This document shows positions 25,121 to 33,188 of a stretch of DNA of 64,000 nucleotides, in pieces. The stretch covers positions 1 through 64,000 of the forward strand of contig NZ_QOLA01000003.1 in the NCBI RefSeq assembly GCF_003324565.1, written 5' to 3'. Each line of letters begins with the position of its first letter. The first letter of the stretch is position 1. Under the pieces are notes generated by a model. The model was not told the origin of the DNA. It did not search any database and saw nothing but the letters and a program-made list of their open reading frames with translations. The position numbers were made by a program, and so were the translations under genes. The DNA is from Streptomyces sp. SDr-06. Lineage in GTDB: Bacteria > Actinomycetota > Actinomycetes > Streptomycetales > Streptomycetaceae.

Positions 25121-25303
25121 ATGCCCATCGTCACCGTTCAGCAGGGTCCCCGCGACGTCGAGCTCAAGCGCGAGCTGGTCAAGCGCGTGACGGACGCCTT
25201 CGTCGACGCTTACAAGATCCCGGCCGAGACCGTCCAGGTGTGGATCCACGAGGTCCCCACCGACAGCTGGGGCGCGGCGGGCACGCTGACCGCCGACAAG
25301 TAG
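25121..25303 (+). CDS. 4-oxalocrotonate tautomerase family protein
   Basis: A 60-residue protein starting Met-Pro-Ile-Val-Thr-Val-Gln. After methionine removal, Pro1 would be the general base of this superfamily of tiny beta-alpha-beta tautomerases. KRVTDAFVDAYKIPAETVQVWIHEV fits the family core, and the length is typical for a hexameric 4-OT. GGAG is 6 bases before the ATG at 25121; an in-frame ATG two codons earlier would bury the proline and is rejected. The substrate cannot be told from context. Confidence 0.9.
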   Translation: MPIVTVQQGPRDVELKRELVKRVTDAFVDAYKIPAETVQVWIHEVPTDSWGAAGTLTADK

Positions 25304-25319
25304 CCGCGCCCCGGCGGGC

Positions 25320-26543
25320 TCACCGCCCACGGGCCTGGCCGTCCGTACGGGGGTCGGACGGCCGCGGGTCCGCCGCGTGCCGAGAGCGCTCTCGGCGCGG
25401 CGGCCCACCGTCCCCGTAGCGACGCCGACCGTACGCGGCGAGCGCGGTCAGCGGCACGGACAGAGCCGCCGCCGCCCCGAACAGGCCCTGAAAATCGCCC
25501 AGTTGCGCCGGAGCGGCGGCAAGCCCCGTGCCCAGTGCGCTGCCCAGGTACAGGGCGACACCGAAGAAGGCGACGCCCGTCGCGCGGGCGGTCGGGACCA
25601 GCAGCGTCGCCCACGCCTGCACCGTCGAGTGCAGGAACGCCCAGCCACCGCCGAGCAAGAGCGCGCTCAGGCCCAGCGTCAGCGGAGACGGGCGCAGGGC
25701 CGGGGCCGCGTACGCGAGGGTCAGCTGGGCGCCGCCCGCCACGATCAGCGCGACCGGGCCGAGCCGGCCCGCGAGCCGCCGCACCACCTGGGCGCCGGCC
25801 ATGGCCGCCACCCCGTACAGCGCCGCCACCGCGCCCGCCGTCGCCGGAGCCGCGCCGAGCGACTCCAGAGCGGTCGGCAGATAGGTGAAGCAGCCGAGCA
25901 GCACGCCTCCTTCGAGGAGGGCCACCCCCATCACGTACCACTGCCAGCGGGAGCGCAGGACCGTGCGCAGCGCGCCGCCCTCGCGCGGGGCGAGGGCCGG
26001 TTCGGGCAGGCGGCGCAGGGCCAGGGCCAGATGTCCGGCGATCAGGCCGGGCAGCGCGAACACCAGCCGCCAGCTCACCCAGTGGGCCAGCGTCCCGGCG
26101 ACGACCGTGGCCAGCGACGTGCCGAGCGCGAAAGCGGTCATCAACGAGCCGAGCGCCCGCTGCCGTCCGGCGGGGGCGACCACATCACCCACGTACGTCA
26201 GCGAACCCGCGATGGCGGCGGCGAAACAGGCCCCCGTGAACCCGCGCGCCGCGACGAGGGCCGCCGCGCCCGGCGCCGCCGCCGAGGCGAGTGCGCCGAC
26301 GGCCGAGGCAGCGAGCGCGAGGCGCATCACCCGCACTCTGCCGAACCGGTCGCTCGCCATGCCCCAGAACGGCTGCGCGAGACCGTACCCCAGCGTGTAC
26401 GCGCTCGCCGCGAGCGCGGCCGTGCCGAGCGGCACACCGAAGGACGAGCCGATCGGCATCAACATCGGAGCGATGGAGAAGCGGTCGAAGTTGCTGACGA
26501 AACCGGCGGCGCCGAGCAGCCCCCGGGGCGGTGAAGTGGTCAT
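25320..26543 (-). CDS. MFS transporter
   Basis: A 407-residue protein with twelve predicted membrane segments. The conserved loop-2 motif GMASDRFGRVRVMR and the ALGSLMTAFALGTSLATVVAGTLAHWVSWRLVFALPG segment mark the drug:H+ antiporter-type major facilitator family. The C-terminus is short and Arg/Pro/Asp-rich. It diverges from an XRE/MmyB regulator across only 63 bp, so that regulator may control it. It is convergent with the tautomerase gene. The substrate is unknown. Confidence 0.88.
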   Translation of the reverse strand: MTTSPPRGLLGAAGFVSNFDRFSIAPMLMPIGSSFGVPLGTAALAASAYTLGYGLAQPFWGMASDRFGRVRVMRLALAASAVGALASAAAPGAAALVAARGFTGACFAAAIAGSLTYVGDVVAPAGRQRALGSLMTAFALGTSLATVVAGTLAHWVSWRLVFALPGLIAGHLALALRRLPEPALAPREGGALRTVLRSRWQWYVMGVALLEGGVLLGCFTYLPTALESLGAAPATAGAVAALYGVAAMAGAQVVRRLAGRLGPVALIVAGGAQLTLAYAAPALRPSPLTLGLSALLLGGGWAFLHSTVQAWATLLVPTARATGVAFFGVALYLGSALGTGLAAAPAQLGDFQGLFGAAAALSVPLTALAAYGRRRYGDGGPPRRERSRHAADPRPSDPRTDGQARGR

Positions 26544-26606
26544 GCCCCCAGCTCAGCAGGGGTGCCAACGGCCGTGGGGGCTCAGCCGATTAGCATCACT
26601 CACACT

Positions 26607-27422
26607 GTGACGAACCCACCGGACCCCCGAGCGGAACTCGGCGCGTTCCTCCGCTCGCGCCGTGAGCGCCTGGCCCCGGACATGCTCGGCCTGCCCGTGG
26701 CGCCCCGCCGCCGCACCCCCGGCCTGCGCCGCGCGGAGGTCGCCGAGTCCGCCGGAATCAGCTCCTCCTGGTACGCGTGGCTGGAACAGGGCCGGGTGCG
26801 GACCTCGGAGCAGGTGCTGCGGGCCGTCGCGCGGGCGCTGCGGCTCGATCCGGCCGAGACCGCGCACGTGCTCTCCTTCGCGGAGGACGCCCCCGCACCG
26901 CACGCCACCCCGGCCAGCTGGGTCTCGCCCCATCTGCGCTCGCTCGTCGACGCGCTGCTCCCGCATCCCGCGATGGTCGTCGACCCGCACTGGGACCTGC
27001 TCGCCTGGAACACCGCGTACGCCGCGCTCCTGACCGACCTCGCCCGGCTGCCGCCCAAGCGGCGCAACATGCTCTGGCTGGTGTTCCGCTGGCCGCCGTG
27101 CCGGACGCTGCTCGCCGACTGGGAACCCGAAGCCCGCGCGCTGCTGGGCCAGTTCAGGGCCCGGGCCGCGCACCACCCGCACGATCCCCGGTACGCCGAG
27201 ATCATCGAGGAGATCCGGGCGGACCCCTGTGCGGCGCGCTGGCTCGACGAGCGGGAGACCGCCGCCTTCCGCCCGGCCGTGAAGCGCTTCCGGCACCCCG
27301 TGGCGGGCGAACTGCGGCTGCGCTCCGTCAAGCTCGCCGCCGTGGACGAACCGGGCCACCACTTCCTGGCCTACCTGCCCGACGGGCCGGAGTCCGAGGC
27401 GGCCGTGCGCCGACTGAGCTGA
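26607..27422 (+). CDS. XRE-family regulator with MmyB-like ligand domain
   Basis: A 271-residue regulator. The N-terminal helix-turn-helix (ELGAFLRSRRERLAPDMLGLP then LRRAEVAESAGISSSWYAWLEQGR) is followed by a PAS-like MmyB domain (PHPAMVVDPHWDLLAWNTAYAALL), which is thought to bind fatty-acid-like ligands. The GTG at 26607 is chosen because it lies about ten bases after a TAGCAT -10 box and there is no ribosome site, consistent with a leaderless mRNA. It diverges from the MFS gene. In Streptomyces, MmyB regulators typically sit next to the oxidoreductase or transporter gene they control. Confidence 0.88.
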   Translation: MTNPPDPRAELGAFLRSRRERLAPDMLGLPVAPRRRTPGLRRAEVAESAGISSSWYAWLEQGRVRTSEQVLRAVARALRLDPAETAHVLSFAEDAPAPHATPASWVSPHLRSLVDALLPHPAMVVDPHWDLLAWNTAYAALLTDLARLPPKRRNMLWLVFRWPPCRTLLADWEPEARALLGQFRARAAHHPHDPRYAEIIEEIRADPCAARWLDERETAAFRPAVKRFRHPVAGELRLRSVKLAAVDEPGHHFLAYLPDGPESEAAVRRLS

Positions 27423-27547
27423 GCGGACGGCCCGTTCGGCGGTCCCAGCAGGTCGATTCGGGGTTTCGGCCACTGGCCGCGCCGGTAGGTACCAGACTTC
27501 CCACCTGACAGCTGTTGCTGATGACGTTGATACAGGAGAGAAGAACG

Positions 27548-29089
27548 ATGCGGATTCCGATGACGGTCTCGGACTTCCTCGACCGGGCAGAGCTGGGGTT
27601 CTCCTCCAGTACCGGCGTCGTCGACGAGCCGGACCAGCCGGCCCCGCCGGTCCCCGGCCTCACCTATGGCCGGTTCGCCGAGCGGGTCCGTGCCTGGCAG
27701 GCCGGGTTCGACGCGCTCGGCGTCGGCGAGGGCGAGCGGGTGGCGGTGGTCAGCCACAACTCCGCCCGCATGCTGGAGCTGCTGTTCGCGGTGCCGATGA
27801 GTGGCCGGATCTGTGTGCCGGTGAACTTCCGCCTCAAGCCCGAGGAGATCGATTACGTGGTGCGGCAGAGCGGGGCCTCGGTCCTGCTCGTCGATCCGGA
27901 GGTGGATGGAGAGCTCTCCGGCGTCAAGGCGCGCCACCGGTTCGTGCTCGGCGAGCGCACTGAGAGCGATCTCATGCGGTTCGGCGTCGAGCCGCGTCCC
28001 TGGTCGCGGCCCGACGAGGACGCGACGGCGACGATCAACTACACCTCCGGAACAACCGCCCGCCCCAAGGGAGTTCAGCTCACCCACCGCAACATCTGGG
28101 TCAACGGCCTGACGTTCGGACTGCACACCCGGGCCTGGGAGGGTGACGTCTACATGCACACCCTGCCGATGTTCCACTGCAACGGCTGGGGCATGCCGTA
28201 CGTGATGGCCGGGCTCGGCGTGAAGCAGGTGGTGTTGCGCAAGGTCGACGGCGCCGAGATCCTGCGCCGGGTGGCCGAGCACGGCGTCACGCTGATGTGC
28301 GGGGCGCCCGCGGTGTGGAACCTCGTCCTCGACGCGGCGGCCTCGTGGCAGGGCGAGATCCCCGGGCGCGACCGCGTGCGGGTCGTCTGCGCGGGGGCGC
28401 CGCCGCCCACCCGGATGATCCAGCGGATGGACGAGGAGCTGGGCTGGGAGTTCACCCAGATCTACGGGCTCACCGAGACGTCCCCGCTGCTCACCATGAA
28501 CCGCACCCGGCCGGCCGACGCGGGGCTGCCCGCCGAGGAGCGGGCGCGCAACCTGTCCCGGGCAGGCGTGCCCGCGCTCGGCGTCAAGCTGAAGGTGTCC
28601 GGCTCCGGCGAGGTCCTGGCCCGCTCCAACGTGGTGCTCGACGGTTACTGGGAGAAGCCCGAGGAGACCGCGGCGGCTCTGGAGGGCGGCTGGTTCCACA
28701 CCGGGGACGGCGGCACGATCGACGACAGCGACGGCTCTCTGACGATCTCGGACCGGAAGAAGGACGTCATCATCACGGGCGGTGAGAACGTGTCCTCGAT
28801 CGAGGTGGAGGACACGATCTTCAGTCACCCGGCGGTCGCGGAGGTCGCCGTGATCGGCGTGCCCCACGAGAAGTGGGGCGAGACGATCAAGGCGCTCGTG
28901 GTCCTGGCCCCGGGCGCGTCCGCGACGGAGGCCGAGATCATCGCGTACTGCAAGGAACGCGTGGCCCGCTACAAGGCCCCGACCTCCGTCGAGTTCCGCG
29001 ACGCGATCCCGAGGACGGCCACCGGCAAGATCCAGAAGTTCAAGCTCCGCGAGCCGTACTGGTCCGGCCTGGAGCGGGAGATCAACTGA
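27548..29089 (+). CDS. Acyl-CoA synthetase (AMP-forming)
   Basis: A 513-residue adenylate-forming enzyme. The nucleotide loop is YTSGTTARPKGVQLTHRN. Motif A5 is QIYGLTETSP, the hinge is GWFHTGDGG...DRKKDVIITGGENVSSIEVE, and the catalytic lysine is in RTATGKIQKFKLRE. It contains FHCNGWG at the place where the second, prophage-interrupted synthetase at 34656 has FYHC. It activates a carboxylic acid as acyl-AMP and transfers it to CoA. GGAG precedes the ATG at 27548. The exact acid cannot be inferred. Confidence 0.92.
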   Translation: MRIPMTVSDFLDRAELGFSSSTGVVDEPDQPAPPVPGLTYGRFAERVRAWQAGFDALGVGEGERVAVVSHNSARMLELLFAVPMSGRICVPVNFRLKPEEIDYVVRQSGASVLLVDPEVDGELSGVKARHRFVLGERTESDLMRFGVEPRPWSRPDEDATATINYTSGTTARPKGVQLTHRNIWVNGLTFGLHTRAWEGDVYMHTLPMFHCNGWGMPYVMAGLGVKQVVLRKVDGAEILRRVAEHGVTLMCGAPAVWNLVLDAAASWQGEIPGRDRVRVVCAGAPPPTRMIQRMDEELGWEFTQIYGLTETSPLLTMNRTRPADAGLPAEERARNLSRAGVPALGVKLKVSGSGEVLARSNVVLDGYWEKPEETAAALEGGWFHTGDGGTIDDSDGSLTISDRKKDVIITGGENVSSIEVEDTIFSHPAVAEVAVIGVPHEKWGETIKALVVLAPGASATEAEIIAYCKERVARYKAPTSVEFRDAIPRTATGKIQKFKLREPYWSGLEREIN

Positions 29090-29199
29090 TCTCCCCCCTT
29101 TCTGGCGGTGGCGTACGCTCCCGACCACCGCCTGAGCCCGTCAACTCGCATGCGTAAGGATCCAGTTGGAGGTTCCGCACGACCTGGGCCCGGGGGCGG

Positions 29200-30141
29200 T
29201 CAGACGTGCCACCTGGCCCCGGGGGAGCCGACTCTCTGGTGGGTGAGGGTGGCGGTGAAGTGCGGGGTGTGGTTCTGGTGGAAGGTGACGGTGGCTCGGG
29301 GGCGGCCGTACGCGTCGGGGGGCAGCTCGCGGGTGTCGATCCAGCAGGGTGCGTGGAGTTCGACATAGCGGTGGAACTGGCAGTCCATCGCCACGAGGAG
29401 GGTGGGCTCGGGGTGGTACAGATGGTGGGCGGCCTGACGGGCCGCCTCAAGGAGGAGCATGCCGGGCGCGTGGTCGACCGGGTGGTCGAACAGGATGGGG
29501 TGCTCGGGGTCGATACGGAGCTGATGGCGGTGGGGTGTGTGGGCGGGCGACAGCACCACGTCGTTGCTGTGGGTGCGGGCCACACGTGCGGGGGGCACAG
29601 GGAGGCCGAGCCTGGGTGCGGGCCACATGTGGGCATCGGCGAATCGGGATCGCAGCCTGCGATACACGGGCGGCGGCTGGATGGCGAAGCGGGTGTGGGC
29701 CGTGGCCAGTTGGGTGTCACCGCGAAAAGCGCGGATCAGCAGCGTCAGCGCGGTGGTACGCCCGTTGCGGCGCACCGCCTCCAGGCAGGTCACGTGCAGG
29801 TCGACGGCGGCCGGGAGCAGTACCACGTCCAAGGCGTCGGCTTGCAGGGTGAAGCGGTAGTGCTCCCATAACAGGTGGTGTCCGAACGGGACGTCGTAGG
29901 CCGCGTGGGAGAGCAGCGGGAAGATCTGCCGGATCGTCTCGCTCAGGATCAGCGGGTCGTGCCGCCCGTGCCGCACCTCGTAGAAGGGGTGGTCGTCCGG
30001 CCAGCGGGCGGTCACCGCGAAGGCGTCGGGAGCGGTGCGGCGCCAACCGGTCAGCAGCACCTCGGCGGGGTTGGTCTTGTGGACCAGCTCACCTGGCACC
30101 GGGGGCGCGGGTGGCGCGGGGCACAGGGGCAGGGGCGGCAT
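29200..30141 (-). CDS. AfsA/ScbA-type gamma-butyrolactone biosynthesis enzyme
   Basis: A 313-residue tandem hot-dog protein with the AfsA hallmark ELVHKTNPAEVLLTGW at residues 18-33 and a second repeat beginning near residue 190 (RTHSNDVVLSP). AfsA-type enzymes join a beta-ketoacyl chain from acyl carrier protein to dihydroxyacetone phosphate, the key step in A-factor-type autoregulator synthesis. It diverges from a TetR-family gene across 350 bp, the classical arrangement of synthase and butyrolactone receptor. Two reductase genes follow the receptor and may complete the signal molecule. Confidence 0.9.
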   Translation of the reverse strand: MPPLPLCPAPPAPPVPGELVHKTNPAEVLLTGWRRTAPDAFAVTARWPDDHPFYEVRHGRHDPLILSETIRQIFPLLSHAAYDVPFGHHLLWEHYRFTLQADALDVVLLPAAVDLHVTCLEAVRRNGRTTALTLLIRAFRGDTQLATAHTRFAIQPPPVYRRLRSRFADAHMWPAPRLGLPVPPARVARTHSNDVVLSPAHTPHRHQLRIDPEHPILFDHPVDHAPGMLLLEAARQAAHHLYHPEPTLLVAMDCQFHRYVELHAPCWIDTRELPPDAYGRPRATVTFHQNHTPHFTATLTHQRVGSPGARWHV

Positions 30142-30491
30142 GGGTACTCCTCACAGACGGCCGGTCGGCGTGGGGGCCGACGGGCTCACGGGTGGGGTGC
30201 GTGTAGTGAGTGGGTGTGCCGGAATGAAGCAAATGGCTTGCTAGGGAAGAGAGTTGAGCGAGACGCAGAGACAGCTTCCGCGACGCCGGAGCGAGCCGGC
30301 GGGGTGCTGCGGGTGGATGGCGCCTCGCTGGAGCGCGGCGATGAGCGCGCGCTGGATCTCCGACATCATGCGGCCCCCGGGCACAAGTCGAAACGGTCGG
30401 TGCGTCACCGTGAGTGAGGGACCGCTGCGTCAACGGCCGATAATATAAAAGGCGTTCTCTATTTTTGTCGAACCCATTCGGGAGCGGAACG
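30142..30491. promoter_or_regulatory. Divergent control region between afsA-like gene and receptor gene
   Basis: These 350 bp hold no gene. They are locally AT-rich at 30441-30466, just upstream of the receptor gene. A small inverted repeat AGCAA-N5-TTGCT occurs about 90 bp upstream of the AfsA-like gene. Butyrolactone receptors usually bind such regions to repress both themselves and the synthase. Confidence 0.45.
30445..30466. promoter_or_regulatory. Candidate autoregulatory element (ARE) for the butyrolactone receptor
   Basis: ATAAAAGGCGT and the reverse complement of the adjoining 11 bp, AAAAATAGAGA, form an imperfect 22-bp inverted repeat. It is AT-rich at both ends and lies 26 bp before the receptor ATG. 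ARE sites of the ScbR/ArpA family are AT-ended 22-26-bp imperfect palindromes. The match is approximate and overlaps a likely -10 region. Confidence 0.4.
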
Positions 30492-31115
30492 ATGGCTGAA
30501 ATCAGACAGGAGCGGGCGGTGAGGACCCGCGAGGTGCTCCTGCGGGCCGCGGCGGAGGAGTTCGACGAGAAGGGGTACGCGGCGGCGCTGATCAACCAGA
30601 TCCTGGCGCGGGCCGGGCTGACCGCCGGGGCGATGTACTTCCACTTCAAGTCGAAGGAGGATCTCGCCGTCGCGGTGATGAACGCACAGAAGCAGACCAT
30701 CGAACCGCGCCTCAGCTCACGGGGGTTGCAGCGTCTCGTCGACATCACGCTGGTCTGGGCGCACCGGCTGCGCGTCGATCCGCTGCTGCGCGCCGGGGTG
30801 CGTCTCGCTGTTGAGCAGGGCAGTTTCGGCATGCACGACCCCTCCACGTTCCTGGAGTGGCGCGAGATCATGATCACGTGCCTGGCCGACGCGGACCAGG
30901 ACGGGGAACTCATGCCGGGTGTGGTGCCCGAGCACATCGCCGAGTTCGTCGTCGGAGCGTGTACCGGAATCCAGCTGTACTCGAACCTCGTCAACGGACG
31001 CGAGGACCTGGTCGAGCGCACGATCCGGATGTGGGAGCTGCTCCTGCCGGGACTCGCCGTGCCCGACGCCGCGCGGGCGATCAGCCTGGAGGCGGAGCGG
31101 GGTCAGGTGTCATGA
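30492..31115 (+). CDS. TetR-family gamma-butyrolactone receptor (ScbR/ArpA-like)
   Basis: A 207-residue TetR protein. The helix-turn-helix (RTREVLLRAAAEEFDEKGYAAALINQILARAGLTAGAMYFHFKSKEDLA) is almost the textbook sequence of ArpA-type receptors, including the MYFHF-x-SKE segment. The C-terminal domain should bind the butyrolactone made by the AfsA-like enzyme encoded divergently. GGAG is 7 bases before the ATG at 30492. Its stop overlaps the next gene (ATGA), so the receptor and a reductase are co-translated. Confidence 0.9.
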   Translation: MAEIRQERAVRTREVLLRAAAEEFDEKGYAAALINQILARAGLTAGAMYFHFKSKEDLAVAVMNAQKQTIEPRLSSRGLQRLVDITLVWAHRLRVDPLLRAGVRLAVEQGSFGMHDPSTFLEWREIMITCLADADQDGELMPGVVPEHIAEFVVGACTGIQLYSNLVNGREDLVERTIRMWELLLPGLAVPDAARAISLEAERGQVS

Positions 31116-32017
31116 GCGAGCGGACCGTATGGCCGGATCGCGTCGGTGAAAACCTGAGCGGGGAGCGGCGGATGCGCATCGTGGTCAGCGGAGCCGGCGG
31201 CACCGTGGGCGGAAAGGTGGCGAGTCTGCTCGCGCCGCATCACGACGTGCGGTCGTTGACCAGGGACCCGGAGCGTGCCTCCCGGGACGGGGTCGCGGGG
31301 GAGATCGTGGGCGCCGACCTCGGCGACCCCGCCGGGCTGCGCCACGCGCTGCACGGGGCGGATGCCCTGCTGCTCGTCACCTTCGACCCGCTGCGGCCCG
31401 CACACGACGCCAACGCGCTGGCCGCGGCCAGGGCGGCCGGAGTCCGGCATGTGGTGAAGCTGTCCGCGGCGGCGGTGTCCGACCCGCTGGCCCAGGACCG
31501 GATCACCTGCTGGCAGCGTGCGATGGAGGAGCAGGTCAGGGCGTCGGGCCTGGAGTGGACGCTGCTGCGGCCGCGGTCCTTCATGTCCAATGCCCTGGGC
31601 TGGGCGGCCGGGGTGCGCAAGGACGGGGTGATCCGCGCGCTGTACGGGGACTCCCGCAACTCGTGCGTCGACCCCGGGGACGTGGCGCTCGCCGCGGCCC
31701 GGGCTCTCGTCGACGGCCACGCGGGCCGTATCCACACCCTGACCGGCCCGGAGGCGCTCAGCGTACGCGACCAGGCGGACCAGCTGTCCGAAGCGCTTCA
31801 ACGTCCATTGGTGTACGAGGAGTTGACCGTGGACCAGGCATTCAGTGCCTGGCGTGACCGGTTCGGGGAGTTGCTCGCCCAGGCCCTGCTCGCCAGCGCC
31901 GAGCGGCAGGCCACCGGCGCGAAGGAAGAGCTCGCCGACGGAGTCCGGGAGGCCACCGGCCGGGAACCGGGCACGTTCAGGGACTGGTCCGCTCGACACG
32001 CGTCGGCGTTCCGCTGA
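31112..32017 (+). CDS. NmrA-type NAD(P)-binding reductase
   Basis: A Rossmann-fold atypical short-chain dehydrogenase. The dinucleotide loop VVSGAGGTVGGKVA is followed by VVKLSAAAVSD and EWTLLRPRSFMSNALGW. The first ATG (31112) overlaps the receptor stop; a second at 31172 puts the dinucleotide loop at the very N-terminus and has GGGGAGCGG upstream, so it may be the real start. Such reductases occur in butyrolactone loci, for example reducing the butenolide or ketone of the signal precursor. The role here is inferred from its location. Confidence 0.8.
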   Translation: MSERTVWPDRVGENLSGERRMRIVVSGAGGTVGGKVASLLAPHHDVRSLTRDPERASRDGVAGEIVGADLGDPAGLRHALHGADALLLVTFDPLRPAHDANALAAARAAGVRHVVKLSAAAVSDPLAQDRITCWQRAMEEQVRASGLEWTLLRPRSFMSNALGWAAGVRKDGVIRALYGDSRNSCVDPGDVALAAARALVDGHAGRIHTLTGPEALSVRDQADQLSEALQRPLVYEELTVDQAFSAWRDRFGELLAQALLASAERQATGAKEELADGVREATGREPGTFRDWSARHASAFR

Positions 32018-32040
32018 CGCGGGCCTGTGCTGGGGGTGAC

Positions 32041-32210
32041 GCCCCACATGGGGCAACTCGCCACCCCGGGTTGCCACATGTGGCGAGGCCACCCCAGGCT
32101 CAGCCACATGTGGCAACTCCCCACACCGGGTGTCCCCACGTCGCAAGACCACACCTCTTTGAACCACAGCGAGCAATTCCCCACCCAGAGCTGCCGGATG
32201 GGGCGTGGCA
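32041..32210. repeat. Degenerate tandem repeat, about 30-bp unit, six units
   Basis: Units centre on palindromes: GCCCCACATGGGGC (32041-32054), GCCACATGTGGC (32073-32084 and 32103-32114), then decayed versions near 32138, 32168 and 32198. The period is about 30-31 bp, with CAACTCCCCAC-type spacers. It occupies most of the 297-bp gap between the NmrA-type and SDR genes. It is not a CRISPR, since unit and spacer decay together and no unique spacers occur. Confidence 0.6.
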
Positions 32211-32314
32211 GGGTGGGCGTGCCGGGCGCCCGCCCGCGTCACACGCGTACCTACACGCCGGCCGGGGCGACGACAGCGACACCGGCGACAGCGGCATCGG
32301 AAGGAAGAGGAACC

Positions 32315-33085
32315 ATGGCTGAAGCGCAGGGCATGCTCGAAGGAAGGACCGTTCTGATCACGGGGGCGTCCAGCGGCATCGGGGAGGCGGCGGCCCGCCT
32401 CTTCGCGGCGGAAGGGGCCGCGGTGGTCGTGATGGCACGGCGCGCGGAACGTCTGGACGCGCTCGCGCACGACATCGTCGAGGCCGGAGGCAGGGCCGAG
32501 ACCGCGGCCGGTGACGTGGTGAGCGAAGAGGACGTGGCCAACGCGGTCAAGATCGCGGTGGGCCGGTTCGGCCGCCTGGACGGGGCGTTCAACAACGCGG
32601 GCTGGGCCACGGCGGGAACACCGCTGCACGAGATGGACACGGCGGTCTTCGACCGGACCATGGATGTGAACGTGCGCGGGACCTGGAACTGTCTGCGCCA
32701 CCAGATCCCCGCCATGTTGCAGGCGGGAGGCGGCTCCATCGTCAACACCTCCAGCGTCGCGGGCCTCCAGGCGACCGGGGCGTCGGCTGCCTATGTGGCC
32801 GCCAAACATGCCGTGTTGGGGCTCACCCGGGCGGCCGCGGCCGACTACGGGCGCCGGGGCATCCGGGTCAACGCGCTCGTGGTGGGTAGTACGCGTACCG
32901 AAATGATGGAGGAGGTGCTGGCCGGGACGCCGCAGCTGGAGGAGAGCTTCGTGGCCCGCTCGGTCCAGCGCAGGATGGCGGCTCCGGTGGAGGTCGCCCA
33001 GGCCGCGGCCTGGCTGTGCAGCGACCGCGCCACGTTCGTCACCGGCGCCGCCATGCCGGTGGACGGAGGGTGGACCGCCGCGTAG
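32315..33085 (+). CDS. Short-chain dehydrogenase/reductase
   Basis: A 256-residue classical SDR. The cofactor loop is LITGASSGIG, with NNAG, catalytic Ser in VNTSSVAG, catalytic Tyr-x3-Lys in AAYVAAKHA, and the C-terminal PVDGGWTA. GGAAGAGG lies before the ATG at 32315. It follows the AfsA-like/receptor/NmrA genes and may be the ketone reductase of butyrolactone synthesis, analogous to BarS1 in virginiae butanolide synthesis. It could equally be a general SDR. The repeat array just upstream may regulate it. Confidence 0.88.
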   Translation: MAEAQGMLEGRTVLITGASSGIGEAAARLFAAEGAAVVVMARRAERLDALAHDIVEAGGRAETAAGDVVSEEDVANAVKIAVGRFGRLDGAFNNAGWATAGTPLHEMDTAVFDRTMDVNVRGTWNCLRHQIPAMLQAGGGSIVNTSSVAGLQATGASAAYVAAKHAVLGLTRAAAADYGRRGIRVNALVVGSTRTEMMEEVLAGTPQLEESFVARSVQRRMAAPVEVAQAAAWLCSDRATFVTGAAMPVDGGWTAA

Positions 33086-33151
33086 AGGCGCAGGCGGCCC
33101 CCCACGCACGGCGGCCCGAGCGTGTGACGCAGCCCACAGCCTTCCGCGTTG

Positions 33152-33173
33152 ACCCTCACATAGATGTGAGGGT
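33152..33173. promoter_or_regulatory. Perfect palindromic operator before MFS gene
   Basis: ACCCTCACAT-AG-ATGTGAGGGT is a perfect 10+10-bp inverted repeat. It begins inside a good -35 box (TTGACC, 33149-33154) and ends 15 bp before the ATG of the MFS gene. Inverted repeats placed between -35 and -10 are typical for MerR-family activators of drug pumps; a repressor operator is also possible. No regulator gene adjoins it. Confidence 0.6.
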
Positions 33174-33188
33174 TCGAGCATTCACACC

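Noticed and set aside
27548..29089. First acyl-CoA synthetase considered as the source of the attB duplicate
   Set aside because: It is complete, and its corresponding segment reads FHCNGWG rather than FYHC; only the gene at 34656 is broken.
32041..32210. Repeat array considered as a CRISPR
   Set aside because: Units decay progressively, spacers are repeats too, the period is short and there are no cas genes.
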